Assembly: GCA_947568835.1 (NCBI GenBank)
Contig: OX387609.1
Span: 13,385,708 to 13,449,707, forward strand
Direction of reading: 5' to 3'
Source of the DNA: Protonemura montana
Lineage: Eukaryota; Arthropoda; Insecta; Plecoptera; Nemouridae
DNA: 64,000 nt
The translations under genes were made by a program, and so were the position numbers. Shown one piece after another: positions 44,691 to 56,235 of the stretch. The notes under the pieces are model-generated. The model saw nothing but the letters and a program-made list of their open reading frames with translations, did no database searches and was not told where the DNA came from. Position 1 is the stretch's first letter; each line of letters starts with the position of its first letter.

Positions 44691-45479
44691 TTTTCATAAT
44701 AAGTCCCCTTTCTTTTAAGTCAAATATCCTAGCAGGGGTCGGGATGTGAAAAGCGGGGTGCATTTACCTTTAATAAAAACCGTAATTTGGTTGACTTTTG
44801 TAACCCGTCGGTCGGTCGGTCGAAGGGGTTAGGTTAAGTTAGTTTAGGTAAGGTTAGGTTAGGTAAGTCCCTACTTAAGTCAAACAAGAACTATACACTA
44901 GGAACTTTAGTGAGCAACATATGGGAAGTGCAGGAAGTATTTACATTATAACGTCTCTTTAATCGGTAATAAAGTTCGATTTTAAACAACATGTATTATT
45001 TGTGTTACCATAGCCCTATCTGACCTGTCACATTGTGAACTAAAATTGCTACCAGAACCTCCTCGATCTTCCCGATCTGAATCACGACCGCCGATTGTTT
45101 TCATAATCGAAACGGCGACGAGAACAATCGACTTCACTGCTGCTTCCGGTGGCCGGCCACCGACTTCCGGGACAGATCTAACCGATAAAACACAGCCTCT
45201 TTAATCGCTCCACGATGCTGAGTTTATTCCCACGGACTTTATTATCTGGTATGGGCTGTCTTAAGCTATTCAAAACTCTGCTGTACGTGCACTGGTTTTT
45301 TCTGTTAGTACTTGCACGGCCTTGTAGACGGAGTTTTTATAAGAACCTTCTAATGGGTCAAATGTGACCTACAAGGCTGTGAAATTAGTAAATTCAAATA
45401 AAATAATTGCTGCGGTCTGAGATCTGTATGTACTGTTAATCTCATGAAAGAAGATGGCGCCATTACGGTCAGCTGGAGC
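44691..45479. other. Unassigned, with simple GGTC and AGGTT repeats
   Basis: GTCGGTCGGTCGGTCG at about 44807 and AGGTTAGGTTAGGTAAG near 44850. The latter is not a clean telomere repeat. An ATG in the YY1-like GAAGATGGCGCC at 45463 leads into the next array. Confidence 0.35.
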
Positions 45480-46636
45480 CAAGATCTGCATAGGAGCTGT
45501 AAGAATGATGATCATATGATCTTTGTATGGGTCATGATCTGCATAAAAGCTGTAAGAATGAAGTTCATATGATCTTGTATGAGTCATGATCTGCATAGGA
45601 GCTGTAAGAATGCAGATCATATGATCTTTGTATGGGTCATGATCTGCTTAGGAGCTGTAAGAATGAAGTTCATAAGATCTTTGTATGAGTCATGATCTGC
45701 ATCAAAGCTGTAAGAATTAAGATCATATGATCTTGTATGAGTCATGATCTGCATAGGAGCTGTAAGAATGAAGTTCATATGATCTTTGTATGGGTCAAGA
45801 TCTGCATAGGAGCTGTAAGAATGAAGTTCATATGATCTTGTATGAGTCATGATCTGCATAGGAGCTGTAAGAAGGAAGTTCATATGATCTTTGTATGGGT
45901 CAAGATCTGCATAGGAGCTGTAAGAATGAAGTTCATATGATCTTGTATGAGTCATGATCTGCATAGGAGCTGTAAGAATGAAGTTCATAAGATCTTTGTA
46001 TGAGTCATGATCTGCATAGGAGCTGTAAGAATGAAGTTCATATGATCTTGTATGAGTCATGATCTGCATAGGAGCTGTAAGAATGAAGTTCATATGATCT
46101 TGTATGAGTCATGATCTGCATAGGAGCTGTAAGAATGAAGATCATATGATCTTGTATGAGTCATGATCTGCATAGGAGCTGTAAGAAGGAAGTTCATATG
46201 ATCTTGTATGAGTCATGATCTGCATAGGAGCTGTAAGAAGGAAGTTCATATGATCTTGTATGAGTCATGATCTGCAAAGGAGCTGTAAGAATGAAGTTCA
46301 TATGATCTTGTATGAGTCATGATCTGCATAGGAGCTGTAAGAATGAAGTTCATATGATCTTTGTATGGGTCAAGATCTGCATAGGAGCTGTAAGAATGAA
46401 GTTCATATGATCTTGTATGAGTCATGATCTGCATAGGAGCTGTAAGAATGAAGTTCATATGATCTTTGTATGGGTCAAGATCTGCATAGGAGCTGTAAGA
46501 ATGAAGTTCATATGATCTTTGTATGGGTCAAGATCTGCATAGGAGCTGTAAGAATGAAGTTCATATGATCTTGTATGAGTCATGATCTGCATAGGAGCTG
46601 TAAGAATGCAGATCATATGATCTTTGTATGAGCCAT
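45480..46636 (-). repeat. Satellite, 52/53-bp unit, about 22 copies
   Basis: Unit with GATCTGCATAGGAGCTGTAA, GAATGAAGTTCATATGATCT and TTGTATGAGTCAT. The one-base difference (CTTGT versus CTTTGT) gives 52- and 53-bp units in alternating groups. Confidence 0.96.
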
Positions 46637-46647
46637 GATCACATGAT

Positions 46648-46948
46648 TAGGATGAAATCTTATTAAAATTGCAAACGCTTGCAATGCGCGGGGTATTTTA
46701 TTATTATCAACACTATAACCGTCTCAAAAATTGATGCCTAAACGCGGACTCGAACCCCGATCTCCACCTGTCGCGGGTGTTGCTCTAAACCATTGAGCTA
46801 CTTGGACACCGGCTCTTTAGACGATTCTAGTTTATTTGATGAGAATCATGATTTATTTCTTCCATCCGCGATTGGTGGAGATCGGGGTTCGAGTCCGCGT
46901 TTGGGCATCGATTTTTGAGACGGTTATAGTGTTGTTAATAATAAAAAA
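46648..46948. mobile_element. tRNA-headed element with 11-bp target duplication
   Basis: Starts TAGGATGAAATCTTATT, carries GCAAACGCTTGCAATGCGCG and a reverse tRNA-like body (CGGACTCGAACCCCGATCTC), then a partial forward T-arm body (GGGGTTCGAGTCCGCGTTTG) and GAGACGGTTATAGTG. GATCACATGAT flanks it at 46637-46647 and 46949-46959, proving mobility. The target was the end of the 52/53-bp array. Confidence 0.85.
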
Positions 46949-46959
46949 GATCACATGAT

Positions 46960-47278
46960 CTTTGTATATTATCTTCTGTCACGTGACAGACGTGAGAAGC
47001 GCTAGATCAAATCAAGTGTCTTGGTAGATTAAGTCGCTATGGTCACAGAGTAATATAGATTACCGGCCGCCATGTTGGTAATGGTTTTTTTTTTATAGAA
47101 ACATTGAGTTTGTAGGGTAATGCAGTGTCTCAGTGCTAGTGTTAAACGGTTTTCGTGAGAAAATATCGACGAAAACGGTGGTTGCCACCAGCTAATCAGA
47201 GTCACCTTCAGATCGTCTAGACTGGCTTGCACTCAAAAAACCTTCATTCGTTTATGCAAGTTTCAATTAAATAATTAA
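46960..47278. other. Unassigned
   Basis: No gene. Parts of the 53-bp unit (CAGTGCTAGTGTTAAACGG) are recognisable near 47130. Confidence 0.35.
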
Positions 47279-47400
47279 ATGATTATTTAATTGTAGAGGT
47301 TTGTTAAAAAAGGACGGCCGCAAGCGCCATCGGATGGCAACTACCGTTACCACGGTTTAACATCAACGCTGTTACTCTGATTAGATGTATGAATTCAATG
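47279..47400 (+). repeat. Dispersed element N, copy 2
   Basis: ATTGTAGAGGTTTGTTAAAA, GCAAGCGCCATCGGATGGCA and TTAACATCAACGCTGTTACT: a single, unexpanded copy of the segment that is amplified at 15.4 and 35.7 kb. Confidence 0.65.
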
Positions 47401-48060
47401 ATAATGCAAGGTTAGGCCAGGATAAACGGACTACAGAATTGACACAAAGAATGTTTCTAGAAAACTTTGAATTGTTTCAACCACGTCTTGCCTAAGACTA
47501 ACTGTGTTTCTTCACGGACTTAGCTGCTAAAAAAGCAGCTTCTAGCATTTCTATCTCAAACGAATACGAATATGACGAGGTTTTTTTTTTTTTAAGCAAT
47601 CCCATTATCATGTATCTCTCAAGACATTGCAAAGTAGGTGCATTTTAAATAATAGAAAGATCTGACGGTCAGTCGCACTCGCTGAGCACTCGAAGCCTTG
47701 TTTAAAACTCACTGAATTGTTCAAGAAATGTAAATTAAACACTCAACTAATTTTGGTAAATTACATGCAAGGCTAACTCGACCCACAGGTTAATCCGATA
47801 ATCCGATAACCGGTTCCTTTTTTCAACAATTTCGGCGCCAGAAGATGAGTTACTTCCCCTGCGAGCGATCGGCCATCTTGTCTAACGCAGCCTCGGTGTC
47901 GGCCATTTTGTGTGTTCAACCCACGTGCTTCGAAACCAGAAGCTCGTGGGACAGATGACCCGCGACGAAACGCTCGGCCGGTAATGCAGTCGACTGCCGG
48001 TCGACTTGGCCCACTTTGCTATTCGTGGGGATTTCCCGGCCGCGGGCCGCTGCATTCATA
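47401..48060. other. Unassigned
   Basis: AT-rich, then GC-rich from 47860 with two GGCCAT(C/T)TTGT words. No gene recognised. Confidence 0.3.
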
Positions 48061-48063
48061 GCA

Positions 48064-48125
48064 CCGGTGCCTAGGAGTTGAGCAACACTGCGCCAGATCT
48101 CGGCTTGGATGGGTGACCCAAGTAT
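48064..48125 (+). repeat. Second 5S-like sequence type
   Basis: GTTGAGCAACACTGCGCCAG and GGCTTGGATGGGTGACCCAA match 5S box A to box C but with a different spacer from the SINE. Similar pieces occur at 48986-49030 (+), 49418-49445 (-) and 49676-49722 (-). Too short to be a working 5S gene. Confidence 0.55.
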
Positions 48126-48129
48126 TGAT

Positions 48130-48958
48130 TCGTGGGAATTAACACAGCATTGTTTTAACAACTGGTCCGGTGGCACTGGTCTAATGGCGTCGGTGAATGA
48201 GTGGATGATTAAGAACCTAGCCTAGCATAGAAGGGAGGAGGGGAAACCCGGTGCCGGAACGTAACCTACTCCTGTCGAAGAGCACCAAGGGGACCACCGG
48301 CATAACGTCCCTTCCGAAGGACGGTACAACGCGAACAACAGGATTCCTCCACAAATCCATGCTGTCAAGAGGTTGATAAGCAAGGCGAGTGAAGTTGCTG
48401 TACTAACTTTCTTTCCTCCAGCCTCTCTCCCGAACAGAACTGGTAATGTGTATGATGGTCACCCATCCAATACCTGACCCAGCGCAGTGTTGCTTAACTT
48501 TCATCCCTCTAACCTCTCTCCCGAACAGAACTGGGCATGTGCATGATGGTCACCCATCCAATATCTGACGCAGCGAAGTGTTGCTTAACTTTCATCCCTC
48601 CAACCTTTCTTCCGAACAGAACTGGTCATAAGTATGATAGTCGTCCATCCAATACCTGACTCAGCGCAGTATTGCTCGACTTGCATCCCTTCAACCTCTC
48701 TCCCGAACAGAACTGGTCATGTGTACGATGGTCACCCATCCAATACCTGACCCAGCGCAGTGCTGCTTAACTTTCATCCCTCCAACCTCTCTCCCGAACA
48801 GAACTGGTCATGTGTATGATGGTCACCCATCCAATACCTGATCCAGTGCAGTGTTGCTTAACTTTCGTCCCTCCAACCTCTCTCCCGAACAGAACTGGTC
48901 ATGTGTATGATGGTTACCCATCCAATACCTGATCCAGTGCAGTGTTGCTTAACCAAGT
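48130..48958 (-). mobile_element. 5S-SINE, reverse, about six tandem units
   Basis: Tail (AACACAGCATTGTTTTAACA, GCACTGGTCTAATGGCGTCG), linker, middle domain (GCCGGAACGTAACCTACTCC), then 91-bp units to 48955. The 5S head is replaced by the second 5S-like type. Confidence 0.88.
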
Positions 48959-49039
48959 TGTTCTCCAAACTATTTGGTCACCTCAAAGTTAAGCAACACT
49001 ACGCCAAGATGTGTGTTGGGTGGATGACCCAAGCAAGCA

Positions 49040-49449
49040 ACATCCAGGTCAATCCATCCCAACAAACACACTCACTTCTAGTACTTCCTTATAAAGCTTG
49101 GGCGACAAAAAATTGTAAAGTTCTGAACATGAGTTTTCATAATTCATACAACAACAAAAAAGGTTAATTGGGCCGAGTTCGTTCGATGAGCGTAGCGAGC
49201 GAAGCAAAGACTCAATTTTACTAATCAAAAAGTCGTTCACAATGCCTGGCAGCGGCAGGATGTGACGAATTTATTAAACATTATCAAGCCCAGACCACGT
49301 GGATCAACATTTTGAGGTTATTTCGTCAGAGTTCCGGCACTAATCTTAAACTGTCTTCAAGAAATTTCACAAGCCCTCTGGGTAATAATTGGCGACCATT
49401 TATCCGGCAAGGCGGTCACCCATCCAAAGACAGACCCAACACTTTTTTA
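49040..49449. other. Unassigned
   Basis: No gene recognised. GATGAGCGTAGCGAGCGAAG near 49186 is a phrase commonly seen in transposable elements, but I cannot place it. Confidence 0.3.
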
Positions 49450-49625
49450 TTATTATTAACAGCACTATAACCGTCTCAAAAATTGATGCCCAAACGCGGA
49501 CTCGAACCCCGATCTCCACCTATCGCGAGTGTTGCTCTAAACCATAGAGCTACTTGGACACTGGCTCTTTGAGATGATTTTAGTGTATTTGATGAGAATG
49601 ACATTTCTCCAAGGAGTAGAACCAA
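49450..49625 (-). mobile_element. tRNA-headed element copy
   Basis: ATAACCGTCTCAAAAATTGA, ACGCGGACTCGAACCCCGAT, GAGCTACTTGGACACTGG and GATGAGAATGACATTTCTCC. Truncated in the core at CCAAGGAGTAGAACC. Confidence 0.75.
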
Positions 49626-49900
49626 GAGAACCAAGATTGCATCCTAATACAGACCCGACACTTTGTTGTTTTACCCCGGTCACCCATCCAAAGACAGACC
49701 CAACACATTATTGCTTAACTTGGTGCACCTGTACCTCGAGGCCGGGCAGCGACCACGCAGCGCCCCGAGCGGCTCGCTATAGAAATAGATCAAAGTTGCA
49801 AAAACTTTCACAACGTATTCAATTGTCTGCTTATTGGACGGCGATTTGTGCAAGTAACGTTTTATTATTACCTCGGTACTGACGACTACAGAGTCGTGGC

Positions 49901-51817
49901 TTGCTGTTGCCATGGTGATAATAGCTTGCTGTTGCTATGTTGATAATAGCTTGCTGTTGCCATGGTGATAATAGCTTGCTGTTGCTATGTTGATAATAGC
50001 TTGCTGTTGCTATGGTGATAATAGCTTGCTGTTGCCATGGTGACAATAGCTTGCTGTTGCCATGGTGATAATAGCTTGCTGTTGCCATGGTGATAATAGC
50101 TTGCTGTTGCCATGGTGATAATAGCTTGCTGTTGCCATGTTGATAATAGCTTGCTGTTGCCATGTTGATAATAGTTTGCTGTTGCCATGGTGACAATAGC
50201 TTGCTGTTGCTATGGTGATAATAGCAGGCTGTTGCTATGGTGATAATAGCAGGCTGTTGCTATGGTGATAATAGCAGGCTGTTGCTATGGTGATAATAGC
50301 AGGCTGTTGCCATGGTGACAATAGCTTGCTGTTGCTATGGTGATAATAGCAGGCTGTTGCTATGGTGATAATAGCAGGCTGTTGCTATGGTGATAATAGC
50401 AGGCTGTTGCTATGGTGATAATAGCTTGCTGGTGCTATGTTGATAATAGCTTGCTGTTGCTATGTTGATAATAGCTTGCTGTTGCCATGGTGATAATAGC
50501 TTGCTGTTGCCATGTTGATAATAGCAGGCTGTTGGCATGGTGATAATAGCTTGCTGTTGCCATGGTGATAATAGCTTGCTGTTGCCATGTTGATAATAGC
50601 TTGCTGTTGCTATGGTGATAATAGCTTGCTGTTGCCATGTTGATAATAGCTTGCTGTTGCCATGGTGATAATAGCTTGCTGTTGCCATGGTGATAATAGC
50701 TTGCTGTTGCTATGTTGATAATAGCTTGCTGTTGCTATGTTGATAATAGCTTGCTGTTGCTATGTTGATAATAGCTTGCTGTTGCTATGTTGATAATAGC
50801 TTGCTGTTGCTATGTTGATAATAGCTTGCTGTTGCCATGTTGATAATAGCTTGCTGTTGCCATGTTGATAATAGCTTGCTGTTGCTATGGTGATAATAGC
50901 TTGCTGTTGCTATGTTGATAATAGCTTGCTGTTGCCATGGTGATAATAGCTTGCTGTTGCCATGGTGATAATAGCTTGCTGTTGCTATGTTGATAATAGC
51001 TTGCTGTTGCTATGGTGATAATAGCTTGCTGTTGCCATGGTGACAATAGCTTGCTGTTGCCATGGTGATAATAGCTTGCTGTTGCCATGGTGATAATAGC
51101 TTGCTGTTGCCATGGTGATAATAGCTTGCTGTTGCCATGGTGATAATAGCTTGCTGTTGCCAAGTTGATAATAGCTTGCTGTTGCCATGTTGATAATAGT
51201 TTGCTGTTGTCATGGTGATAATAGCTTGCTGTTGCCATGGTGATAATAGCTTGCTGTTGCCATGTTGATAATAGCTTGCTGTTGCTATGTTGATAATAGC
51301 TTGCTGTTGCCATGGTGATAATAGCTTGCTGTTGCCATGGTGATAATAGCATGCTGTTGCCATGTTGATAATAGCTTGCTGTTGCCATGGTGGTAATAGC
51401 ATGCTGTTGCCATGTTGATAATAGCTTGCTGTTGCTATGTTGATAATAGCTTGCTGTTGCTATGTTGATAATAGCTTGCTGTTGCCATGGTGATAATAGC
51501 TTGCTGTTGCCATGGTGATAATAGCTTGCTGTTGCCATGGTGATAATAGCAGGCTGTTGCCATGGTGATAATAGCTTGCTGTTGCCATGGTGATAATAGC
51601 TTGCTGTTGCCATGGTGATAATAGCTTGCTGTTGCTATGTTGATAATAGCTTGCTGTTGCCATGTTGATAATAGCTTGCTGTTGCCATGGTGATAATAGC
51701 TTGCTGTTGCCATGGTGATAATAGCTTGCTGTTGTCATGGTGATAATAGCTTGCTGTTGCTATGGTGATAATAGCTTGCTGTTGCCATGGTGATAATAGC
51801 TTGCTGTTGCCATGGTG
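49901..51817 (-). repeat. Satellite, 25-bp unit, about 77 copies
   Basis: Unit GTTGCCATGGTGATAATAGC plus TTGCT. Variants (TATGTTGAT, AGGCTG, GGTGACAAT) fall in runs, for example the AGGCTG block at 50224-50415. The minus frame yields a 242-codon ORF (ATASYYHHGNSKLLSPWQQQ), an artefact of unit phase. Confidence 0.97.
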
Positions 51818-52059
51818 ACCGGGACTTGGGCAGAACAAAAACAACGATGCGTTGTGATTTGAAATGAATAACGGTCAGCTCGGTTTGAGATTTAAAATTA
51901 ATTATCTTTTTAAATTGTGTTCGTCGCGTTTGACTTCCGGTCTCTGCCTTCCATTGGCGGCTCGGCGACTCGGTTACGTGATGTTTCTGATTGGTTGATG
52001 GCGAGTACATACCGGACTTAATTGGAAAATAAATGAATTATAAAAGTTTGCGCTTTAAT
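51818..52059. other. Short unassigned stretch
   Basis: Nothing recognised. Confidence 0.3.
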
Positions 52060-52350
52060 CTAGAAGAAGAATTGGTTACAAAAACTATTTCAAATGGGTT
52101 TTGAAATTTCCCGACGTTTCGTAACTTGTACCTGTTACTTTATCAAGGGTAAGAGCAGTCCTGACAATTTTCCGATAACAAAAGAACCACACAAAATTAT
52201 AACAATTACCTGATTCGCCAATCTATCTACTAACTTCCCACGTTTCTCCCCATAGAGATTCAAAACCCAGTTGAAATAGTGTTTCTTAAAACTAGTGCTA
52301 AGGATAAATCAAGTAGACATTAGTCCAAAAACCATCATAATGAATTGGTA
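52060..52350. mobile_element. Second copy of the 40.7-kb long-TIR family
   Basis: CAAATGGGTTTTGAAATTTC, CGACGTTTCGTAACTTGTAC and, inverted, TTCAAAACCCAGTTGAAATA, AAGTAGACATTAGTCC and AAAAACCATCATAA. It abuts the foldback element at 52355. Confidence 0.55.
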
Positions 52351-52354
52351 ATAG

Positions 52355-52780
52355 CGTTGAGTGCAGGTTCTAGGTAGAGAAACAACGTCAATGTTACAGT
52401 CTCTGCGTGAAAGATGGCCGCCAAATGACTGCCTTACCGACAAAAATGCAGAGTACCGGAACATCACGTTGAGTGGAGCCACTGTCGTATGAAATTTAAT
52501 TTCGATATTTCTCGTAGGTTAACTCGCTTTTTAATATCGTTACGTGTTTATCAATCGTTGAGGTAAACATTGATGGAGATTTTTTGAGCATAAAAAGTCT
52601 CAAAAGCGAGTTAACCAACGAGAAATATCGAAATTAAATTTCATACGACAGTGGCTCCACTTAATGTGACGTTCCGGTACTCTGCATTTTTGTCGGTAAG
52701 GTAGTCATTTGGCGGCCATCTTTCACGCAGAGACTGTAACATTGACGTTGAAACTCTACCTAGAACCTGCACACTCAACG
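52355..52780. mobile_element. Foldback element, copy A (426 bp)
   Basis: Arms of about 190 bp are inverted repeats: CGTTGAGTGCAGGTTCTAGG on the left and CCTAGAACCTGCACACTCAACG-type sequence on the right, continuing through AGATGGCCGCCAAATGACTG and GTATGAAATTTAATTTCGAT. The centre is a short unique loop. Flanks GTAATAG and GTAAGAT could be a decayed 7-bp duplication. No ORF. Confidence 0.8.
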
Positions 52781-53299
52781 GTAAGATGCTTCCAAGCGAT
52801 CATCATCAAGCATGATCATAATAATACATAAAGCATCATCACACATCATCACCCTCGACCCCAGTACCTGTTCATCGAACCAGCCAAAACTCACAGTCGA
52901 AACAGTGCGTCGTTAAACACCAAAAACTGTCAATTTGTCAAATTCTACGCTAGAGTTACATTTTTCAACAAACTCTCGCTTTCGCTAGTAGGTTGTGGTC
53001 TTTGCCAGCATGGCGGCTAAACATCGACCAGATGGCCACTCTTGTACGGTGCATAACTCTCGCTAGATCCACGTTCCGGGGAGCAAAGGTTGCATTGCAA
53101 GACTCTGATTCAGCCGCCTCCGCTTTCCATCGACTCTGATGCAGCCTGCACTTGCACCGATGCACTCGGCAGAGTGCACGTGCACCGAGCACACAGTGTA
53201 GCTATGAGGTGCAGTTAAAGAGGGTGCTGGTAGGCGATGGAGTGGCCGACTGCACCGTGACTGATGGCACCCGATGCGGGTCGTCAGGAAACACAACGT
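52781..53299. other. Unassigned, one dispersed-motif copy
   Basis: 52915 shows a GTGCGTCGTTAAACACC SINE tail end. 53008-53066 holds CATGGCGGCT, GATGGCCACTC and AACTCTCGC. Confidence 0.35.
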
Positions 53300-53940
53300 C
53301 TACCAAACAGAACTGGTCATGTGTATGATGGTCACTTATCCAATACCTGACCCAACGCAGTATTGCTTAACTTTCATCCCTCTAACCTGTCTCCCGAACA
53401 GAACTGGTCATGAGTATGATGGTCACCCATCCAATACCTGACCCAGCGCAGTGTTGCTTAACTTTCATCCCTCCAACCTCTCTCCCGAACAGAACTGGTT
53501 ATGTGTATGATAGTCACCCATCCAATACCTGACTCAGCGCAGTGTTGCTTAACTTTCATCCCTCCAACCTCTCTCTCGAACAGAACTGGTCATGTGTATG
53601 ATGGTCACTTATCCAATAACTGACCTAGCGCAGTGGTGCTTAACTTTCATCCATCCAACCTCTCTCCCGAACAGAACTGGTCATGTGTATGATAGTCACC
53701 CATCCAATACCCGACCCAGCGTAGTGTTGCTTAACTTTTATCCGTCCAACCTCTCTCCCGAACAGAACTGGTCATTTGCATAATGGTCACCCATCCAATA
53801 ACTGACCCAGCGCAGTGGTGCTTAACTTTCATCCATCCAACCTCTCTCCCGAACAGAACTGGTCATGTGCATAATGGTCACCCATCCAATAACTGACCCA
53901 GCGCAGTGGTGCTTAACTTTCATCCATCCAACCTCTCACA
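53300..53940 (-). mobile_element. 5S-SINE, about seven tandem 91-bp units, no head or tail
   Basis: Pure internal units with CAGAACTGGTCATGTGTATG and CACCCATCCAATACCTGAC spacing. The last three share TGACCCAGCGCAGTGGTGCT, so they arose by recent local duplication. Confidence 0.9.
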
Positions 53941-54290
53941 GAAAATGTAACACAGATTTTACTCCTGATTGGGAAAAGTTAAGCCACGAATTAAAACAAG
54001 ACTGAGCTGGAAGGAAAGAAATCAACCGACAGAGCGCGCTAATATCACGACCATTGATTTCAAATTACAATCGGAGAGTTTTGTAAAGCTATTATCTACA
54101 GTGCGAGGACTTACTCAACAAGCCAAGCCTGTCATTGCAATTCATGGGTGCAAGTGCATGTGCAGCATGCAGCATGCATTTGCATAATTACACTGCACTC
54201 GACAAGGATATAATGACAAGCCCTCAGCGCCGGCGTTTGTAAGCGGTGACAGCGGCATGAGCTAGGACAATATAAGATGGTAACTTTAAC

Positions 54291-55260
54291 CGTTGAGTGT
54301 AGGTTATAGGTAGAGTTTCAACGTCAATGTTACAGTCTCTGCGTGAAAGATGGCCGCCAAATGACTGCCTTACCGACAAAAATGCAGAGTACCGGAACAT
54401 CCCGTAAAGTGGAGCCACTGTCGTATGAAATTTAATTTCGATATTTATCGTAGGTTACTCGCTTTTTAATATCGTTATATGTATATCAATCGTTGAGGTA
54501 AACATTGATGGAGATTTTTTAAGCATGAAAAGTCTCAAAAGCGAGTTAACCTACGAGAAATATCGAAATTAAATTTCATACGACAGTGGCTCCACTTAAC
54601 GTGATGTTCCGGTACTCTGCATTTTTGTCGGTAAGGTAGTCATTTGGCGGCCATCTTTCACGCAGAGACTTTAACATTGACGTTGAAACTCTACAGTTGT
54701 GTTAGCCTTACCTTGCCACAGCCTGGTGGACTCTGATTACATGTTGCCAACTTTAGAATGCAAAATAAAGCCAGTCTTCACCGGGGAGTTTGAAATTAAC
54801 CAGAAAATTATGACCAAACAATGCATCATACACTTAAATTCTTTGTGGATTAATCAGTTTAGTTATGTGAAATTAATTCTATTGAAAAATAAGAACTTGA
54901 ATGCAAAACTAGAAGTCCTAATGACTTCTGCTAAATACCTACCGTACACTAGCGGATTCTAGCAATGGCTGCCAAAAAGCAGTTTGCGAGCTTGGTTTCC
55001 TGCCAAAACCTGATAAAAGTTAAAAGTAGTCCAAAATATATTAATTTTAACTGGTTGATAAACATTTATTGTTTTTCATTAAATATTTTGTTTTTCTGAA
55101 ATTATTAAATGTTTCAACCAAAGAAAAACATTATTTTGTTGCTTTTAAATCGGATTGTGAACAGTAGCAGCATGGTGTCATGTTTTCTAGGTTGGTACAA
55201 GCACCCCAGAAAGTGGCAAACTCAAATTAATCCTAGTGTACCTAGAACCTACACTCAACG
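54291..55260. mobile_element. Foldback element, copy B, with nested MITE
   Basis: Same arms as copy A, with a clean 7-bp target duplication CTTTAAC at 54284-54290 and 55261-55267. The right arm is split at CTCTA/CCTAGAACC by the MITE at 54694-55238. Without it the element is 423 bp. Confidence 0.85.
54694..55238 (-). mobile_element. 547-bp-family MITE, copy 2 (545 bp)
   Basis: Starts CAGTTGTGTT and ends AATCCTAGTG, flanked by TA at 54692-54693 and 55239-55240. Excision with one TA restores CTCTACCTAGAACC, as found in the empty foldback copy A. The 87-codon frame inside is shared with copies 1 and 3. Confidence 0.88.
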
Positions 55261-55950
55261 CTTTAACGCTAGTACACAAGAGACTGGAGACTTCAACGCT
55301 AGTACAGGAGGGACTGGAGGCTTCAACGCTAGTACAGGAGAGACTGGAGACTTCAACGCTAGTACAGCAGAGACTGGAGACTTCAACGCTAGTACAGGAG
55401 AGACTGGAGACTTCAACGCTAGTACAGGAGGGACTGGAGGCTTCAACGCTAGTACAGGAGAGACTGGAGACTTCAACGCTAGTACAGCAGAGACTGGAGA
55501 CTTCAACGCTAGTACAGCAGAGACTGGAGACTTCAACGCTAGTACAGCAGAGACTGGAGGCTTCAACGCTAGTACAGGAGAGACTGGAGACTTCAACGCT
55601 AGTACAGTAGAGACTGGAGACTTCAACGCTAGTACAGTAGAGACTGGAGGCTTCAACGCTAGTACAGGAGAGACTGGAGACTTCAACGCTAGTACAGTAG
55701 AGACTGGAGACTTCAACGCTAGTACAGGAGAGACTGGAGGCTTCAACGCTAGTACAGCAGAGACTGGAGACTTCAACGCTGGTACAGGAGAGACTGGAGA
55801 CTTCAACGCTAGTACAGCACAGACTGGAGGCTTCAACGCTAGTACAGGAGAGACTGGAGACTTCAATAGAACAGCAGAGACTGGAGGCTTCAACGCTAGT
55901 ACAGTAGAGACTGGAGACTTCAACGCTAGTACAGGAGGGTACAGTTATTT
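55261..55950 (+). repeat. Minisatellite, 30-bp unit, about 22 copies
   Basis: Unit GAGACTGGAGACTTCAACGC plus TAGTACAGGA, with GGAG, GCAG and GTAG variants. One plus-strand frame (55109-55969, 286 codons) starts in the MITE and runs through as a ten-residue repeat NASTGETGDF. An antisense frame is also open, so coding is doubtful. Confidence 0.94.
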
Positions 55951-55975
55951 CAACAAATCTCGTCCCTAACTATAT

Positions 55976-56235
55976 TAGGATGAAATCTTATTAAAATTGC
56001 AAACGCTTGCAATGCGCGGGGTATTTTATTATTATCAACACTATAACCGTCTCAAAAATTGAAGCCGAAATATCATTTAAATTTATCATCAAATACACTA
56101 AAATCATCTCAAAAAGCCAGTGTCCAAGTAGCTCAATGGTTTTAGAGCAACACCCGCGATAGATGGAGATCGGGGTTCGAGTTCCCGTTTGGGCATCAAT
56201 TTTTGAGACGGCTCTGGTGTTGATAATAATTAAAA
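55976..56235. mobile_element. tRNA-headed element copy
   Basis: TAGGATGAAATCTTATT, GCAAACGCTTGCAATGCGCG, then a forward tRNA-like body at 56113-56200 (GTAGCTCAATGG, GGGGTTCGAGTTCCCGTTTG) and GAGACGGCTCTGGTG. No clear target duplication. Confidence 0.75.

Noticed and set aside
44820..44875. Telomere-like repeat
   Set aside because: AGGTTAGG words are irregular and too few; probably a simple-sequence stretch.
50885..51613. 242-codon minus-strand ORF
   Set aside because: By-product of the 25-bp satellite; all three frames are read cyclically and no non-repeat sequence supports it.
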